Assembly (NCBI RefSeq): GCF_014200725.1 | Contig: NZ_JACHCL010000003.1 | Coordinates: 535,121 to 599,120 of the forward strand | DNA: 64,000 nt | From: Janthinobacterium silvisoli | Lineage (GTDB): Bacteria > Pseudomonadota > Gammaproteobacteria > Burkholderiales > Burkholderiaceae_D | Direction: 5' to 3' | Shown here: piece after piece, positions 1 to 7,985 of the stretch | Layout: the number at the start of each line of letters is the position of its first letter | Numbering within the stretch: the first letter of the stretch is position 1 | Notes under the pieces: model-generated | Seen by the model: the letters and a program-made list of their open reading frames with translations, nothing else | What the model was told of the DNA's origin: nothing | The model's database searches: none | Position numbers and translations under genes: made by a program

Positions 1-402
1 CAGGCCGGAAAACGCGAATTCGCTCATATTTGTGCGGCCCAGCAGGATGGCGCCAGCTGCGCGCAAACGGGCCACGGCGGTGGCGTCTGTGCTGGCGGGC
101 GCTGCGTCGGCCAGCGCCAGCGAAGCGGCGCTACTGACCTGGCCCTGCACGTCGAACAAATCCTTGATGGAGATCGGGATACCAGCCAACGGCGAAGCGA
201 CGATGCCAGCCGCACGCGCCGCATCGCTGGCGCGCGCCTCGGCTAGCGCCTGCTCGCCATCGAGGCTGACATAGGCCACGCCGCACTGTGCGCGATGGGC
301 TTCGGCCCGCGCCAGCATGCGCTGCGTCAGTTCCACGCTGGTGATGCGGCCGGCGGCCAGGTCGGCGGCCAGGTCGCGGATAGTCTTGTGCTGCTTGCTC
401 AT
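1..402 (-). CDS. Amidase, N-terminal part (cut by window edge)
   Basis: The first 134 residues of an amidase-signature family enzyme; the rest lies beyond base 1. Reading leftwards from the ATG at 402-400, the protein starts MSKQHKTIRDLAADLAAG and carries the family hallmarks GIPISIKDLFDV (with the lysine of the Ser-cisSer-Lys triad) and GRTNMSEFAFSG. The two catalytic serines would lie in the missing part. A GGAAGGA ribosome site sits about five bases before the ATG. It begins two bases after the DUF2848 gene and is the last visible gene of a minus-strand run. The substrate cannot be told from the sequence; the amidase family covers many amides, including allophanate and carbamoyl compounds. 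The link to purine nitrogen release is only suggested by position. Confidence 0.9.
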   Translation of the reverse strand, partial: MSKQHKTIRDLAADLAAGRITSVELTQRMLARAEAHRAQCGVAYVSLDGEQALAEARASDAARAAGIVASPLAGIPISIKDLFDVQGQVSSAASLALADAAPASTDATAVARLRAAGAILLGRTNMSEFAFSGL

Positions 403-404
403 TG

Positions 405-1082
405 TTATCCTTCCACGGGCAGGGTTTGCACCGCATAACGATGCTGCAGGCGACGCTGCAAGACTGGATCATACAGCTCCAGTGCAAAGGCGTCGCCGTG
501 GCCCATCTCGCCGATAATCGGCTGGGTGCCGCAGAACATGGCGCTGCCGACCGGCAGTGCCGCCTGGCCCGTATAGCGCTGGATCAAGTCTTGCGGCGCC
601 AGCATGCGCGTCACAGGGCCTTCCTGATACAAGGCTGGCGCGCCATCGCGCTCACGCCAGGAACGCATCTGCAACTGGTCCCAGTGGGCCGCCACATCGT
701 CGTAACGCCACAGGGTATCGCTGACCGGCTTGCCGCACATCTGCTTCGACACCGTCACGCCATAACTTTCCACCTTGCGGTCCGTATGGTCGGAGCCGAT
801 GCCCACCAGCAGGCCGAATTCGGTGGAAAACAGCACGAATTCCGCCTCGCCCGACGAGTCCCTGCCCGGCACTTCGATGGCGCCGTCGCTGGACAACAGC
901 GCTGCCGACACGCGGTAAAACGTCGGCACGCTTTTCGGCCGCGCCACGCCAATCGCTTCCAGTTCGGCGATATGGTGTTCGACCATGGCCATGTCGCGCC
1001 CTGTCCAGCCGGCGATGATCAGATTGTCGATGTTGAAGGTGACAGGGCCATGGCCCGTCAGTTGAAAGTTCAAGGTCGTCAT
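405..1082 (-). CDS. DUF2848 family protein
   Basis: A 225-residue soluble protein that I recognise as the DUF2848 family, which has no established reaction. Visible conserved features are AGWTGRDMAMVEHHIAELE near residues 25-43, FYRVSAALL near 55-63, and IGSDHTDRKVESYG near 95-108, whose acidic and histidine residues look like a metal or active-site loop. There is no signal peptide or membrane segment. It lies five bases after the MFS gene and two bases before the amidase gene, so the three are almost certainly cotranscribed. A DUF2848-amidase-carrier grouping suggests uptake and hydrolysis of a small carbonyl or amide compound. That role is inference only. Confidence 0.75.
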   Translation of the reverse strand: MTTLNFQLTGHGPVTFNIDNLIIAGWTGRDMAMVEHHIAELEAIGVARPKSVPTFYRVSAALLSSDGAIEVPGRDSSGEAEFVLFSTEFGLLVGIGSDHTDRKVESYGVTVSKQMCGKPVSDTLWRYDDVAAHWDQLQMRSWRERDGAPALYQEGPVTRMLAPQDLIQRYTGQAALPVGSAMFCGTQPIIGEMGHGDAFALELYDPVLQRRLQHRYAVQTLPVEG

Positions 1083-1087
1083 ATTTT

Positions 1088-2416
1088 CTACTCTTCTAAT
1101 GGGCCACGGCCCGTTTCACGTGCAGCAAACACCGAGATACCGGTGATCAGCAAAGCCGCCGCCACATACAGCGAGACAGCCATGGTGCTGGCATAGGAGC
1201 GGTACAGGCTGGCGATCACCAGCGGGGCAAAGCCACCGCCGATCACGCCGGCCAGCGTATAGGCCAGCGAGGAACCCGCATAGCGCACCTTGGTGGGGAA
1301 TTGTTCGATCACGAAGGCTGCCTGCGGGCCATACATGATGGCGTGGATGATCAGGCCGACGACGACGGCGATGACGATGGCAGCCGGGCTGGCCGTATCC
1401 AGCAAGGTGAAAAAGACGAAGGCCCAGATCAAGCCCAGCACGGCGCCCAGCGCATACACGGGGCGGCGGCCGATCTTGTCCGACAAGGCGCCAAAGACAG
1501 GCACGCTCAATGCATTGCAAGCGGTGCCGAGCATGATGGCGGTCAGCGCCAGGGTTGACGACAGATGCAGCACGGTCGTTACATAGGTCAGGGTGAACAC
1601 CACCACCAGTGCATACAGCACGTCCGAGCCGATGCGCACGCCACCGGCGATCAGCAAACGGCGCCAGTAGATACGCAGCACGTCACCGATCGGCGCTTCC
1701 GCCTTGGCATCCTTCTTGTCGAGTTCCTGGAACAGCGGCGTTTCATCGATGCCGCTGCGTATCCACATGCCAAAAACCACCAGCAGCAGGCTGGCGATAA
1801 ATGGAATGCGCCAGCCCCAGGCCATGAAGGATTCATGCGGCAGAAAATACGTGATCAGGCCGATGCAACCAGTCGCCAGCAAGGTGCCGAACGATGGCCC
1901 CACCTGCGTCCACGAGGCATTGCGTCCGCGCTTGTCGGCCGCTCCGTGCTCTACTGAAATCAGCACGGCGCCCGCCCACTCGCCACCGAGCGCGATACCT
2001 TGCACGAAGCGCAGCGCCACCAGCAGAACCGGGCTCCAGATGCCGGCCGTTGCATACGTGGGCAAGAGCCCCATCAGGCCTGTCGTCACGCCCATCAGCA
2101 TCAGGGTCACGACCAATACCCAGCGGCGCCCCAGCTTGTCGCCCAGGTGGCCGAAGATCACGCCGCCGATCGGGCGCGAGATATAGCCGACCGCGTAGGT
2201 GGAAAAGGCCAGGATGGTGCCCGTCAGCGGATCGAAGGAAGGGAAAAACAAATGGTTGAAGATCAGCGCAGCCATGGTGTTGTAGACGGTGAAGTCATAC
2301 CATTCCAGGGTCGTGCCGACCATGCTGGCTGTGGCCAGGCGGCCGGTTTTCGGCTTTTCGGCTGGCGCCGCTGTGCCGTCATGCGCGGGAATACGCGCGG
2401 AGGTGTAAGTGCTCAT
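1088..2416 (-). CDS. MFS transporter, metabolite:H+ symporter type
   Basis: A 442-residue inner-membrane carrier with about twelve hydrophobic segments. The start TTLEWYDFTVYNTMAALIFN region and the loop GHLGDKLGRRWVL (about residues 91-103) match the MHS family of proton symporters for organic acids and similar compounds; a second loop, GALSDKIGRRPVYALGA, marks the second half-repeat. LRFVQGIALGGEWAGA is also typical of the group. It lies between an EthD-like gene and a DUF2848 gene on the same strand. The substrate is unknown; a carboxylate or amide handled by the neighbouring enzymes is plausible. Length is normal for the family. Confidence 0.88.
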   Translation of the reverse strand: MSTYTSARIPAHDGTAAPAEKPKTGRLATASMVGTTLEWYDFTVYNTMAALIFNHLFFPSFDPLTGTILAFSTYAVGYISRPIGGVIFGHLGDKLGRRWVLVVTLMLMGVTTGLMGLLPTYATAGIWSPVLLVALRFVQGIALGGEWAGAVLISVEHGAADKRGRNASWTQVGPSFGTLLATGCIGLITYFLPHESFMAWGWRIPFIASLLLVVFGMWIRSGIDETPLFQELDKKDAKAEAPIGDVLRIYWRRLLIAGGVRIGSDVLYALVVVFTLTYVTTVLHLSSTLALTAIMLGTACNALSVPVFGALSDKIGRRPVYALGAVLGLIWAFVFFTLLDTASPAAIVIAVVVGLIIHAIMYGPQAAFVIEQFPTKVRYAGSSLAYTLAGVIGGGFAPLVIASLYRSYASTMAVSLYVAAALLITGISVFAARETGRGPLEE

Positions 2417-2449
2417 TGCCTGTCTCTCTCGTCAGTTTATTGCAGGCCC

Positions 2450-2473
2450 GGCGCAGGATGCATGCCCTGCGCC
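2450..2473 (-). other. RNA hairpin between EthD-like and MFS genes
   Basis: A perfect 8-base inverted repeat, GGCGCAGG and CCTGCGCC, with an 8-base loop, sits in the 102-base gap after the EthD-like gene on the minus strand. No U-run follows, so it is more likely an RNA processing or stability element, or a weak attenuator, than a full terminator. Confidence 0.45.
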
Positions 2474-2518
2474 GTGGCCCGTGTCTCGTTTTATCAGTGC
2501 GACCAGAAGCTTGCGCAA

Positions 2519-3193
2519 TCAGGCGGCTTGCAGGTCCGTCTCGCGCAATTGCCAGGACAGCTGCAAGATGGCTGCTTCATCGGCATCCAGTCCCAGCGCA
2601 GTACTCGCCCTGGCAACCGCCGCCAGGGCAGCCGCTTCCGAGGAAGTGTCGATCAGGAAGATGGGGTCCAGTACGCGTCCTTCCTTCTGTTCTGCCGGCA
2701 GGGGCCCCGACAGCTTGGTGTCCGGCGTCAGCAGGCGCGAGGCGATCACGCCATCGATCTGCAGCAGTTCACGGCCCAGTGCCGCCAGGCCAGCTACCGC
2801 CTGCGCATCCTGGCCGATGGTCTTCGCGCCCAGGCGCAGCACGGCCAGCCAGGCGCCCGTGCCAAAACCTGTTTCCGCCTCGATGGCGCACACGCGGCGC
2901 ATCGGATCGCGCATGCGGCCCAGATTCGTTACCGACCATGGCGTCTGCTGCTGGAAGGCCTTGAAGTAATCTGGCGTCTGGAAGGCGTCCAGCGACACGG
3001 TGCGGTACAGGCCCAGATATTTGCGCGGGCCGCGCACGCTCTGATAGCGCGTGCCGCTGACGAAGCCGGGAATGCGCACGCGTTCTTCCACATGTTCGCG
3101 GTCATACCAGCGGTTGAAATCGATCTCGTGTTCAGGGTCGGCGCTGGTCCAGACAAACAGGATGCCAGGCAAAGTGGTGGGGGACGTCGTCAT
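2519..3193 (-). CDS. EthD-like dimeric alpha-beta barrel protein (DUF4286-like)
   Basis: About 224 residues. The N-terminal half has the pattern ILFVWTSADPEHEIDFNRWY followed by DREHVEERVRIPGF, typical of EthD/DUF4286-type ferredoxin-like barrels that bind or convert small organic molecules. The second half repeats a weaker version of the fold. I place the start at 3193, where GGAA precedes the ATG by about seven bases; an in-frame ATG at 3211 has no ribosome site. It is the first gene of the sub-run with the MFS, DUF2848 and amidase genes, after a 115-base gap that may hold a promoter. The function is unknown. Confidence 0.65.
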   Translation of the reverse strand: MTTSPTTLPGILFVWTSADPEHEIDFNRWYDREHVEERVRIPGFVSGTRYQSVRGPRKYLGLYRTVSLDAFQTPDYFKAFQQQTPWSVTNLGRMRDPMRRVCAIEAETGFGTGAWLAVLRLGAKTIGQDAQAVAGLAALGRELLQIDGVIASRLLTPDTKLSGPLPAEQKEGRVLDPIFLIDTSSEAAALAAVARASTALGLDADEAAILQLSWQLRETDLQAA

Positions 3194-3308
3194 GATGGTT
3201 CCGTTCTGCATTGTAAGTGGAGTGCTACCCTAGAATAGGTGGCGCCCCACTACATGGCAAACGGGTTATTTTGAAGACGACTGATAAGTTTTTCTTGTGG
3301 AGTGAGGC

Positions 3309-4241
3309 CTACCCGACTCCATACTCCGCCCCCAGGCCAACGGTAAACCGCGCCGCCTCTTCACAGGCCAGCATGGCCACCAATTGAATCGCTTCCGTCG
3401 TCAGATCTTCGCTATAGCTGATCACGATACGCTGCGGCGCCAGGGTGCCGGTACACGGGATCAGGGCGATATTGCCCAACTCGATTTCTTCGCGCAGGGG
3501 TGCCAGCGGCAGCACGGCAATGCCGAAACCCGCTTTCACCAGGCGCACGATGGCCGATATCGAACTGACGCAATGCACGCGGCCCAGCTGCACGCCTTCG
3601 TCCTGGAACAGCGCCTTGAGCGCGGAATGCGGCTGCGAACCCCGGTTCATGGTGATGATCGGGTGTTCGGCCAGCTGCGCTACCGTAAAAGGCGCGCTGC
3701 CAGCCGGCCAGTCGGCCGCACGGCCCGCCCAGCCCATGGCGATGGCGCCGCTACCGGTGCTGCGGATATGGTCGCCCGTCAGCATGTCCGTCTGCAGGGC
3801 GATATCGAGTTCCCCCTGCTGCAGCTGCTCGTGCAGGCGGCGCGTCGATTCCGATGTCAACTGGATTTCAATGCCTGGATAACGTTCCTGCACCCGCTGT
3901 AAAAATGGCAGCAGCCAGGTATGCACGATGGTTTCGATCACGCCGATGCGCACTTCGCCGGTGATTTGCGAGGGCGAGGAATTGGCTGCATACATGTCGC
4001 GGCACAGTTCGAGCATGCGTTCGGCATAGCCGAGCAGGTTGCGCCCGGCGAAAGTGAGGCGGATTTCACGCGTATCGCGGTCGAACAACCGCGTGCCGAA
4101 GTCCTGCTCCAGCGAGGCGATGCGATTGGAAATGGCAGCCTGCGTGATATTGAGCTTGTCGGCGGCAGTACGAAAACTGCCCAGCCGCGCAGCCCAGACA
4201 AAGGCTTCGAGAAAACGGGTATTCAAATGGGGCTTCTTCAC
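3309..4241 (-). CDS. LysR-type transcriptional regulator
   Basis: A 310-residue LysR-type activator or repressor. Residues about 8-65 form the winged helix-turn-helix (FLEAFVWAARLGSFRTAADK, then AAISNRIASLEQDFGTRLFD), followed by a linker helix and a two-lobe effector domain from about residue 95. It lies in the same direction as its neighbours, between the M20 gene and the EthD-like gene, so it may control the carrier-amidase genes downstream. The effector is unknown. No obvious LysR box was confirmed in the 115-base gap downstream of it. Confidence 0.9.
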   Translation of the reverse strand: MKKPHLNTRFLEAFVWAARLGSFRTAADKLNITQAAISNRIASLEQDFGTRLFDRDTREIRLTFAGRNLLGYAERMLELCRDMYAANSSPSQITGEVRIGVIETIVHTWLLPFLQRVQERYPGIEIQLTSESTRRLHEQLQQGELDIALQTDMLTGDHIRSTGSGAIAMGWAGRAADWPAGSAPFTVAQLAEHPIITMNRGSQPHSALKALFQDEGVQLGRVHCVSSISAIVRLVKAGFGIAVLPLAPLREEIELGNIALIPCTGTLAPQRIVISYSEDLTTEAIQLVAMLACEEAARFTVGLGAEYGVG

Positions 4242-4293
4242 TAGTCTTCACAAAACGTGACGTCGCCCCATTGTAAGCCAAATCAGCTGTCTG

Positions 4294-5529
4294 TTATTTC
4301 TGCGCCAGGAAGTCGTACAAGGTCAGCGCCACGATCTTGCTGGCCTTGCGCAAATCGTCCAGCGCCAGCCTTTCATCGGCCTTCTTCGCATTCGATTCCG
4401 GCACCGTGCGCGGGCCGGCGCCATACAGCACGGCCGGGATACCGTGTTCGCCGTACAGACGCGCGTCGGCATACAGCGGCGTGCCCTGGGCTGGAATTTC
4501 CTCACCGAGGATAGATCGCGCGTTTTTCTGCAAGCTGTCCACCAGCTGCTGCGAACCAGGCAAGGGCCGCAGTGCATGCGACAGCAGCAAGCGGCGTATC
4601 TCCACGCGGATGCCGTCCTCGCCCCGCACGGCGTCCTCGATCAGCGCGCGCACCTGCGCTTCCACCTGCACCGGATCTTCCTCCGGGATCATGCGGCGGT
4701 CCATCTTCATGACTACCTTGCCCGGCACCACATTGGTATTCGTGCCGCCATCGATGCGGCCCACCAGCATGGTCGGCGAATCGATGCTGGACACGCCGGA
4801 CTTGATCTTTTTCAGTTCCGGCAGCTGGCCATAGATGGCGTTGAGGATCTTGCTGGCCGCCTGCAGCGCATCATGCCCTGTTTCCGGCATGGCGCCGTGG
4901 CCGGACTTGCCGTGCACGGTGATTTCCAGCTGCAGACAGGCGTTGTGGGCGGTGACGATGTTGTAGCTGAAACCGGCCGCAATCACAAAATCGGGGCGCG
5001 TCAGCTTCTGTTCCAGCAGCCAGCCCGGCCCCAGCAAGCCGCCGAATTCTTCATCATAGGTGAAGTGCAGTTCCAGCTTGCCCTTCAACGGTACGCCCAG
5101 CGCTTCAAGCGCGCGCGCAGCAAACACGTAAGTGGCGAAATCGCCTTTCGAGACCGCCGTCGCGCGGCCATAGATATAGCCATCGGCCACCTGGCCACCG
5201 TACGGCGGATACGTCCAGTTGTCGCCGGGCGGCACCACGTCGCCATGCGCATTCAAGGCTACCGTCGGCCCGCCCGGTGCATACGGGCGGCGCACGATCA
5301 GGTTGGTGATGCTTTGCATGCCATAGGCTTCCACCTGGTCCTGCGGCACCACGTGTTTTTCCGCCTGCCAGCCATAGGCAGACAGCAGTTGCGCCACCAG
5401 CTCCGCGTGCGGCGTGTTATTGCCTGGCGGGGTATCGGTAGGCTGCTGTACCACGCGCTGCAAGAAGGCGATCTCCTCGTCGAAATGCGCGTCGATCCAG
5501 GCGCTCAGTTGTTCGGCATGCGCAGTCAT
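4294..5529 (-). CDS. M20 family protein with altered metal ligands
   Basis: A 411-residue protein of the ArgE/DapE-like M20 metallopeptidase family. It keeps the first metal motif (VALNAHGDVVPPG, about residue 92) and the paired acids (TYDEEFGG, about 158). By eye, the usual bridging aspartate of the GRG-A-x-D-x-KG motif is a valine here (GRATAVSKG). The later glutamate of the GEP motif and the last ligand histidine (AHxPDE, here NAKKADE) also look replaced. It may therefore use fewer metals or have a different function. It starts ten bases after puuD, which suggests cotranscription with urate oxidation. The substrate is unknown. Confidence 0.75.
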   Translation of the reverse strand: MTAHAEQLSAWIDAHFDEEIAFLQRVVQQPTDTPPGNNTPHAELVAQLLSAYGWQAEKHVVPQDQVEAYGMQSITNLIVRRPYAPGGPTVALNAHGDVVPPGDNWTYPPYGGQVADGYIYGRATAVSKGDFATYVFAARALEALGVPLKGKLELHFTYDEEFGGLLGPGWLLEQKLTRPDFVIAAGFSYNIVTAHNACLQLEITVHGKSGHGAMPETGHDALQAASKILNAIYGQLPELKKIKSGVSSIDSPTMLVGRIDGGTNTNVVPGKVVMKMDRRMIPEEDPVQVEAQVRALIEDAVRGEDGIRVEIRRLLLSHALRPLPGSQQLVDSLQKNARSILGEEIPAQGTPLYADARLYGEHGIPAVLYGAGPRTVPESNAKKADERLALDDLRKASKIVALTLYDFLAQK

Positions 5530-5539
5530 GGTGTCCCTT

Positions 5540-6772
5540 TCATTGTGCTCCCTGCAGTGTGTGTTGCAGCCAGGCGCCCAGCTGCGCGCGTTCGGCTTCC
5601 GTCATGTTCGTCAGGTTCCCGATCGGCATGGCTTTGAGCTCAATCGCCTGCTTGTAGATTTGCGCCGCATGCTGGCGTATCAGCGGTTCGCTATCGAGCA
5701 TGATACCGGATGGCGCGGTCGCAAAACCGGGCTGCGTCGGATGCGCCGAGTGGCAGGTGGCGCAACGCTGCGTGATAATAGCCTGGGCCGCCACAAACTG
5801 CGAGGCCGCGTCCGACGCGGGCGTCGCCGCCACCGGCGCCGGTGCTTTCGGCGCAATCGCTATAGCCACCGCTACCAGCAATGCCACGCCGATGACGGGA
5901 TAGTGCCACTCAACACGTCCCTTGTGGCGCAGGTTGAAAAAGTGGCGAATGAACACACCGGCCGCCATGATCATGGCTAGCACCAGCCAGGCGTGGTCAT
6001 TCCGATAGGTCATCGCATAGTGGTTGCTGATCATGATGAACAGTACCGGCAAGGTAAAATAATTGTTATGCACGCTGCGCTGCTTGGCCTTCTGGCCATG
6101 GCGCGGATCGGGCAGTTTGCCGGCCGCCATGGCTTCAACCATCTTGCGCTGGCCGGGAATGATCAGCATCAGCACATTAGCCACCATGATGGTGCCTATC
6201 ATGGCGCCAACATGGATGTAGGCGGCGCGCCCGCTCAGCAAATGCGTCAGCACATACGCAGCGCCGACGATCAGGGCAAACACTGTCACCCCAAACCACA
6301 ATTCATGTTTGGCCAGCGGCGAGCGGCACAGCAGGTCGTACACGGTCCAGCCGACGACAAGCGTGGCGATGCCGATGCCGATAGCCTGGCCGCTGCTGAT
6401 ATCGGCCACGGATTTATCGATCATCATGGCTTGCGCATTGAAGTAATACGCGATGGTCAAGAGCGCAATGCCCGACAGCCAGGTGGTGTAGGCTTCCCAT
6501 TTGAACCAGTGCAGTTCCTTGGGTAGTTCGGCTGGCGCCACCAGATATTTTTGCGGATTATAAAAACCGCCACCGTGCACAGCCCATAGCTCGCCCGAAA
6601 CGCCCTTCTTCGCCAGGTCGGAACCGGGCGCCGGCGGGCGGATCGAATTATCGAGCCAGACAAAATAAAACGAGGCGCCTATCCAGGCGATGCCCGTGAT
6701 GACGTGCAACCAGCGCACGATCAGGTTCAGCCATTCCAGGCCATAGGGAATCAGATAGGCAAAGACTTCCAT
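5540..6772 (-). CDS. puuD: Urate hydroxylase PuuD with cytochrome c domain
   Basis: A membrane-bound urate oxidase of about 410 residues that turns urate into 5-hydroxyisourate. Residues 1 to about 300 contain about eight hydrophobic helices (the PuuD domain, with LIVRWLHVITGIAWIGASFY near the start). The C-terminal part, beyond about residue 320, is a cytochrome c-like domain with one haem motif CATCH at about 337-341, so electrons probably go to the respiratory chain rather than straight to oxygen. I place the start at 6772 (MEVFAYLIPYG) with AAGGAA upstream. An open frame continues further left-to-right into the lysR gene but has no support. UraH and UraD, which act next, are encoded at 63484 and 7986. 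A divergent lysR gene faces it. Confidence 0.93.
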   Translation of the reverse strand: MEVFAYLIPYGLEWLNLIVRWLHVITGIAWIGASFYFVWLDNSIRPPAPGSDLAKKGVSGELWAVHGGGFYNPQKYLVAPAELPKELHWFKWEAYTTWLSGIALLTIAYYFNAQAMMIDKSVADISSGQAIGIGIATLVVGWTVYDLLCRSPLAKHELWFGVTVFALIVGAAYVLTHLLSGRAAYIHVGAMIGTIMVANVLMLIIPGQRKMVEAMAAGKLPDPRHGQKAKQRSVHNNYFTLPVLFIMISNHYAMTYRNDHAWLVLAMIMAAGVFIRHFFNLRHKGRVEWHYPVIGVALLVAVAIAIAPKAPAPVAATPASDAASQFVAAQAIITQRCATCHSAHPTQPGFATAPSGIMLDSEPLIRQHAAQIYKQAIELKAMPIGNLTNMTEAERAQLGAWLQHTLQGAQ

Positions 6773-6958
6773 ACATTTCCTTGAATGAGGCAGTAAGTGA
6801 AGCAGTAAGCGGCGAGCGCTGACCGGTGAGCGCACTGTCAACACTGTTGCGCCAGTGTCCACAAGATAAACCGATTCACGTCCCATCACATGAAAAATGC
6901 CGTATATTTGACATATCCGTATCCATATACCACCGCAGTACAACCAAGCCGCCGCCAC
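6773..6958. promoter_or_regulatory. Divergent promoter region puuD / lysR
   Basis: This 186-base gap separates two divergent genes. An inverted repeat, GTATAT at 6903 and ATATAC at 6932 with about 23 bases between, lies just before the lysR start, along with CATATC and similar AT-rich pieces. A LysR protein encoded next to a divergent target usually binds here. The exact site is not proven. Confidence 0.45.
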
Positions 6959-7897
6959 ATGTCCAGCCTGCCGCAACACCTCGACCTGCACCTGATCCGC
7001 ATCCTGTATCTGCTGCTGGTGGAAAAAAACGTGTCGCGCGTGGCGCTCAAGCTGAACCAGCCGCAGCCCTCGATTTCCGCCTCGCTGCGCAAGCTGCGCG
7101 AACTGACGGGCGATCCGCTGCTGGTGCGCGGCGCGCGCGGCATGGTGCCCACCCAGCATGGTGAAAGCCTGCTCAATCCGGCCAAGCGCATCCTCGACCA
7201 GACGGAAAGCCTGTTCGTCAAGAAGACGCCGTTCGTGGCGCAGGACGAAGCGCGCACTTTTCATATCGCCGCACCCGACTATCTCGATAGCCAGTTCCTG
7301 CCGAACGTGGTGGCGCTGTTGCGGCGCGGTTCGCCCAGAAGCCGTGTGGTGCTGCATAGCCTGGGGCCGGGCATCGACCATATCCGCCAATTGTCCGACG
7401 GTGGCCTGGACCTGGTGATCGCCAACTGGGATGAACCGCCGGCCCATCTGCATATCTCCAAGCTGTTCGAAGACCCCATCATCTGCGCCATGCATGCTGA
7501 AACGGCCTACGCGCGGCGCACGGCCAGCGACGCCATGACCCTGGACGACTATCTGAGCCTGCCCCATGTGGCGCCCTCGCCCATGATGCCTGGCTACCAC
7601 GGCGTGATCGACTCCTTCCTGGAACGGCAAAACCTGCAGCGCAACGTGGTGGTGGAATCGGCCTATTTCGGCCTGATCCCCTATATGCTGACGCAGACTG
7701 ACCTGGTACTGACGACGGGCCGCCAGTTTATGCGCTTCTATGAAAAGAGCCTGGCGCTGAAAAGCTATACGGTGCCGCTGAAATTTCCGCCGATGCGCTT
7801 TTACCAGCTGTGGCACCAGCGCGTGCACCAGGCGCCCGAACATAAATGGCTGCGCGACCAGGTCACGGCGGCCGCCAAGGCACTGGTGCAGCGATAG
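6959..7897 (+). CDS. LysR-type regulator, probably of purine catabolism
   Basis: About 312 residues. The N-terminal winged helix domain (HLIRILYLLLVEKNVSRVAL, then QPSISASLRKLRELTGDPLL) resembles the NodD/SyrM-like branch of LysR proteins, with an effector domain from about residue 95. I choose the ATG at 6959 because it gives the usual length; an in-frame ATG at 6890 would add 23 atypical residues. The gene is divergent from puuD and followed by uraD-allC after 88 bases. The natural inference is that it controls urate/allantoin breakdown. The effector could be urate or allantoin; this is not shown. Confidence 0.88.
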   Translation: MSSLPQHLDLHLIRILYLLLVEKNVSRVALKLNQPQPSISASLRKLRELTGDPLLVRGARGMVPTQHGESLLNPAKRILDQTESLFVKKTPFVAQDEARTFHIAAPDYLDSQFLPNVVALLRRGSPRSRVVLHSLGPGIDHIRQLSDGGLDLVIANWDEPPAHLHISKLFEDPIICAMHAETAYARRTASDAMTLDDYLSLPHVAPSPMMPGYHGVIDSFLERQNLQRNVVVESAYFGLIPYMLTQTDLVLTTGRQFMRFYEKSLALKSYTVPLKFPPMRFYQLWHQRVHQAPEHKWLRDQVTAAAKALVQR

Positions 7898-7985
7898 GCA
7901 TTATGCGCGCATGCATATAATGCAAGCATGGCCGGAACGCTATCATCACTGCTTGCATGATGGGATAAGCACGATGGAGACAAGC

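Noticed and set aside
2000..3238. Plus-strand open frame of 412 codons
   Set aside because: Antisense to the MFS and EthD-like genes and crosses their intergenic gap; no domain.
6773..7843. Extension of the puuD frame leftwards-upstream to 7843
   Set aside because: It runs antisense through the lysR gene, has no ribosome site and no similarity to PuuD proteins; the ATG at 6772 has a good site.
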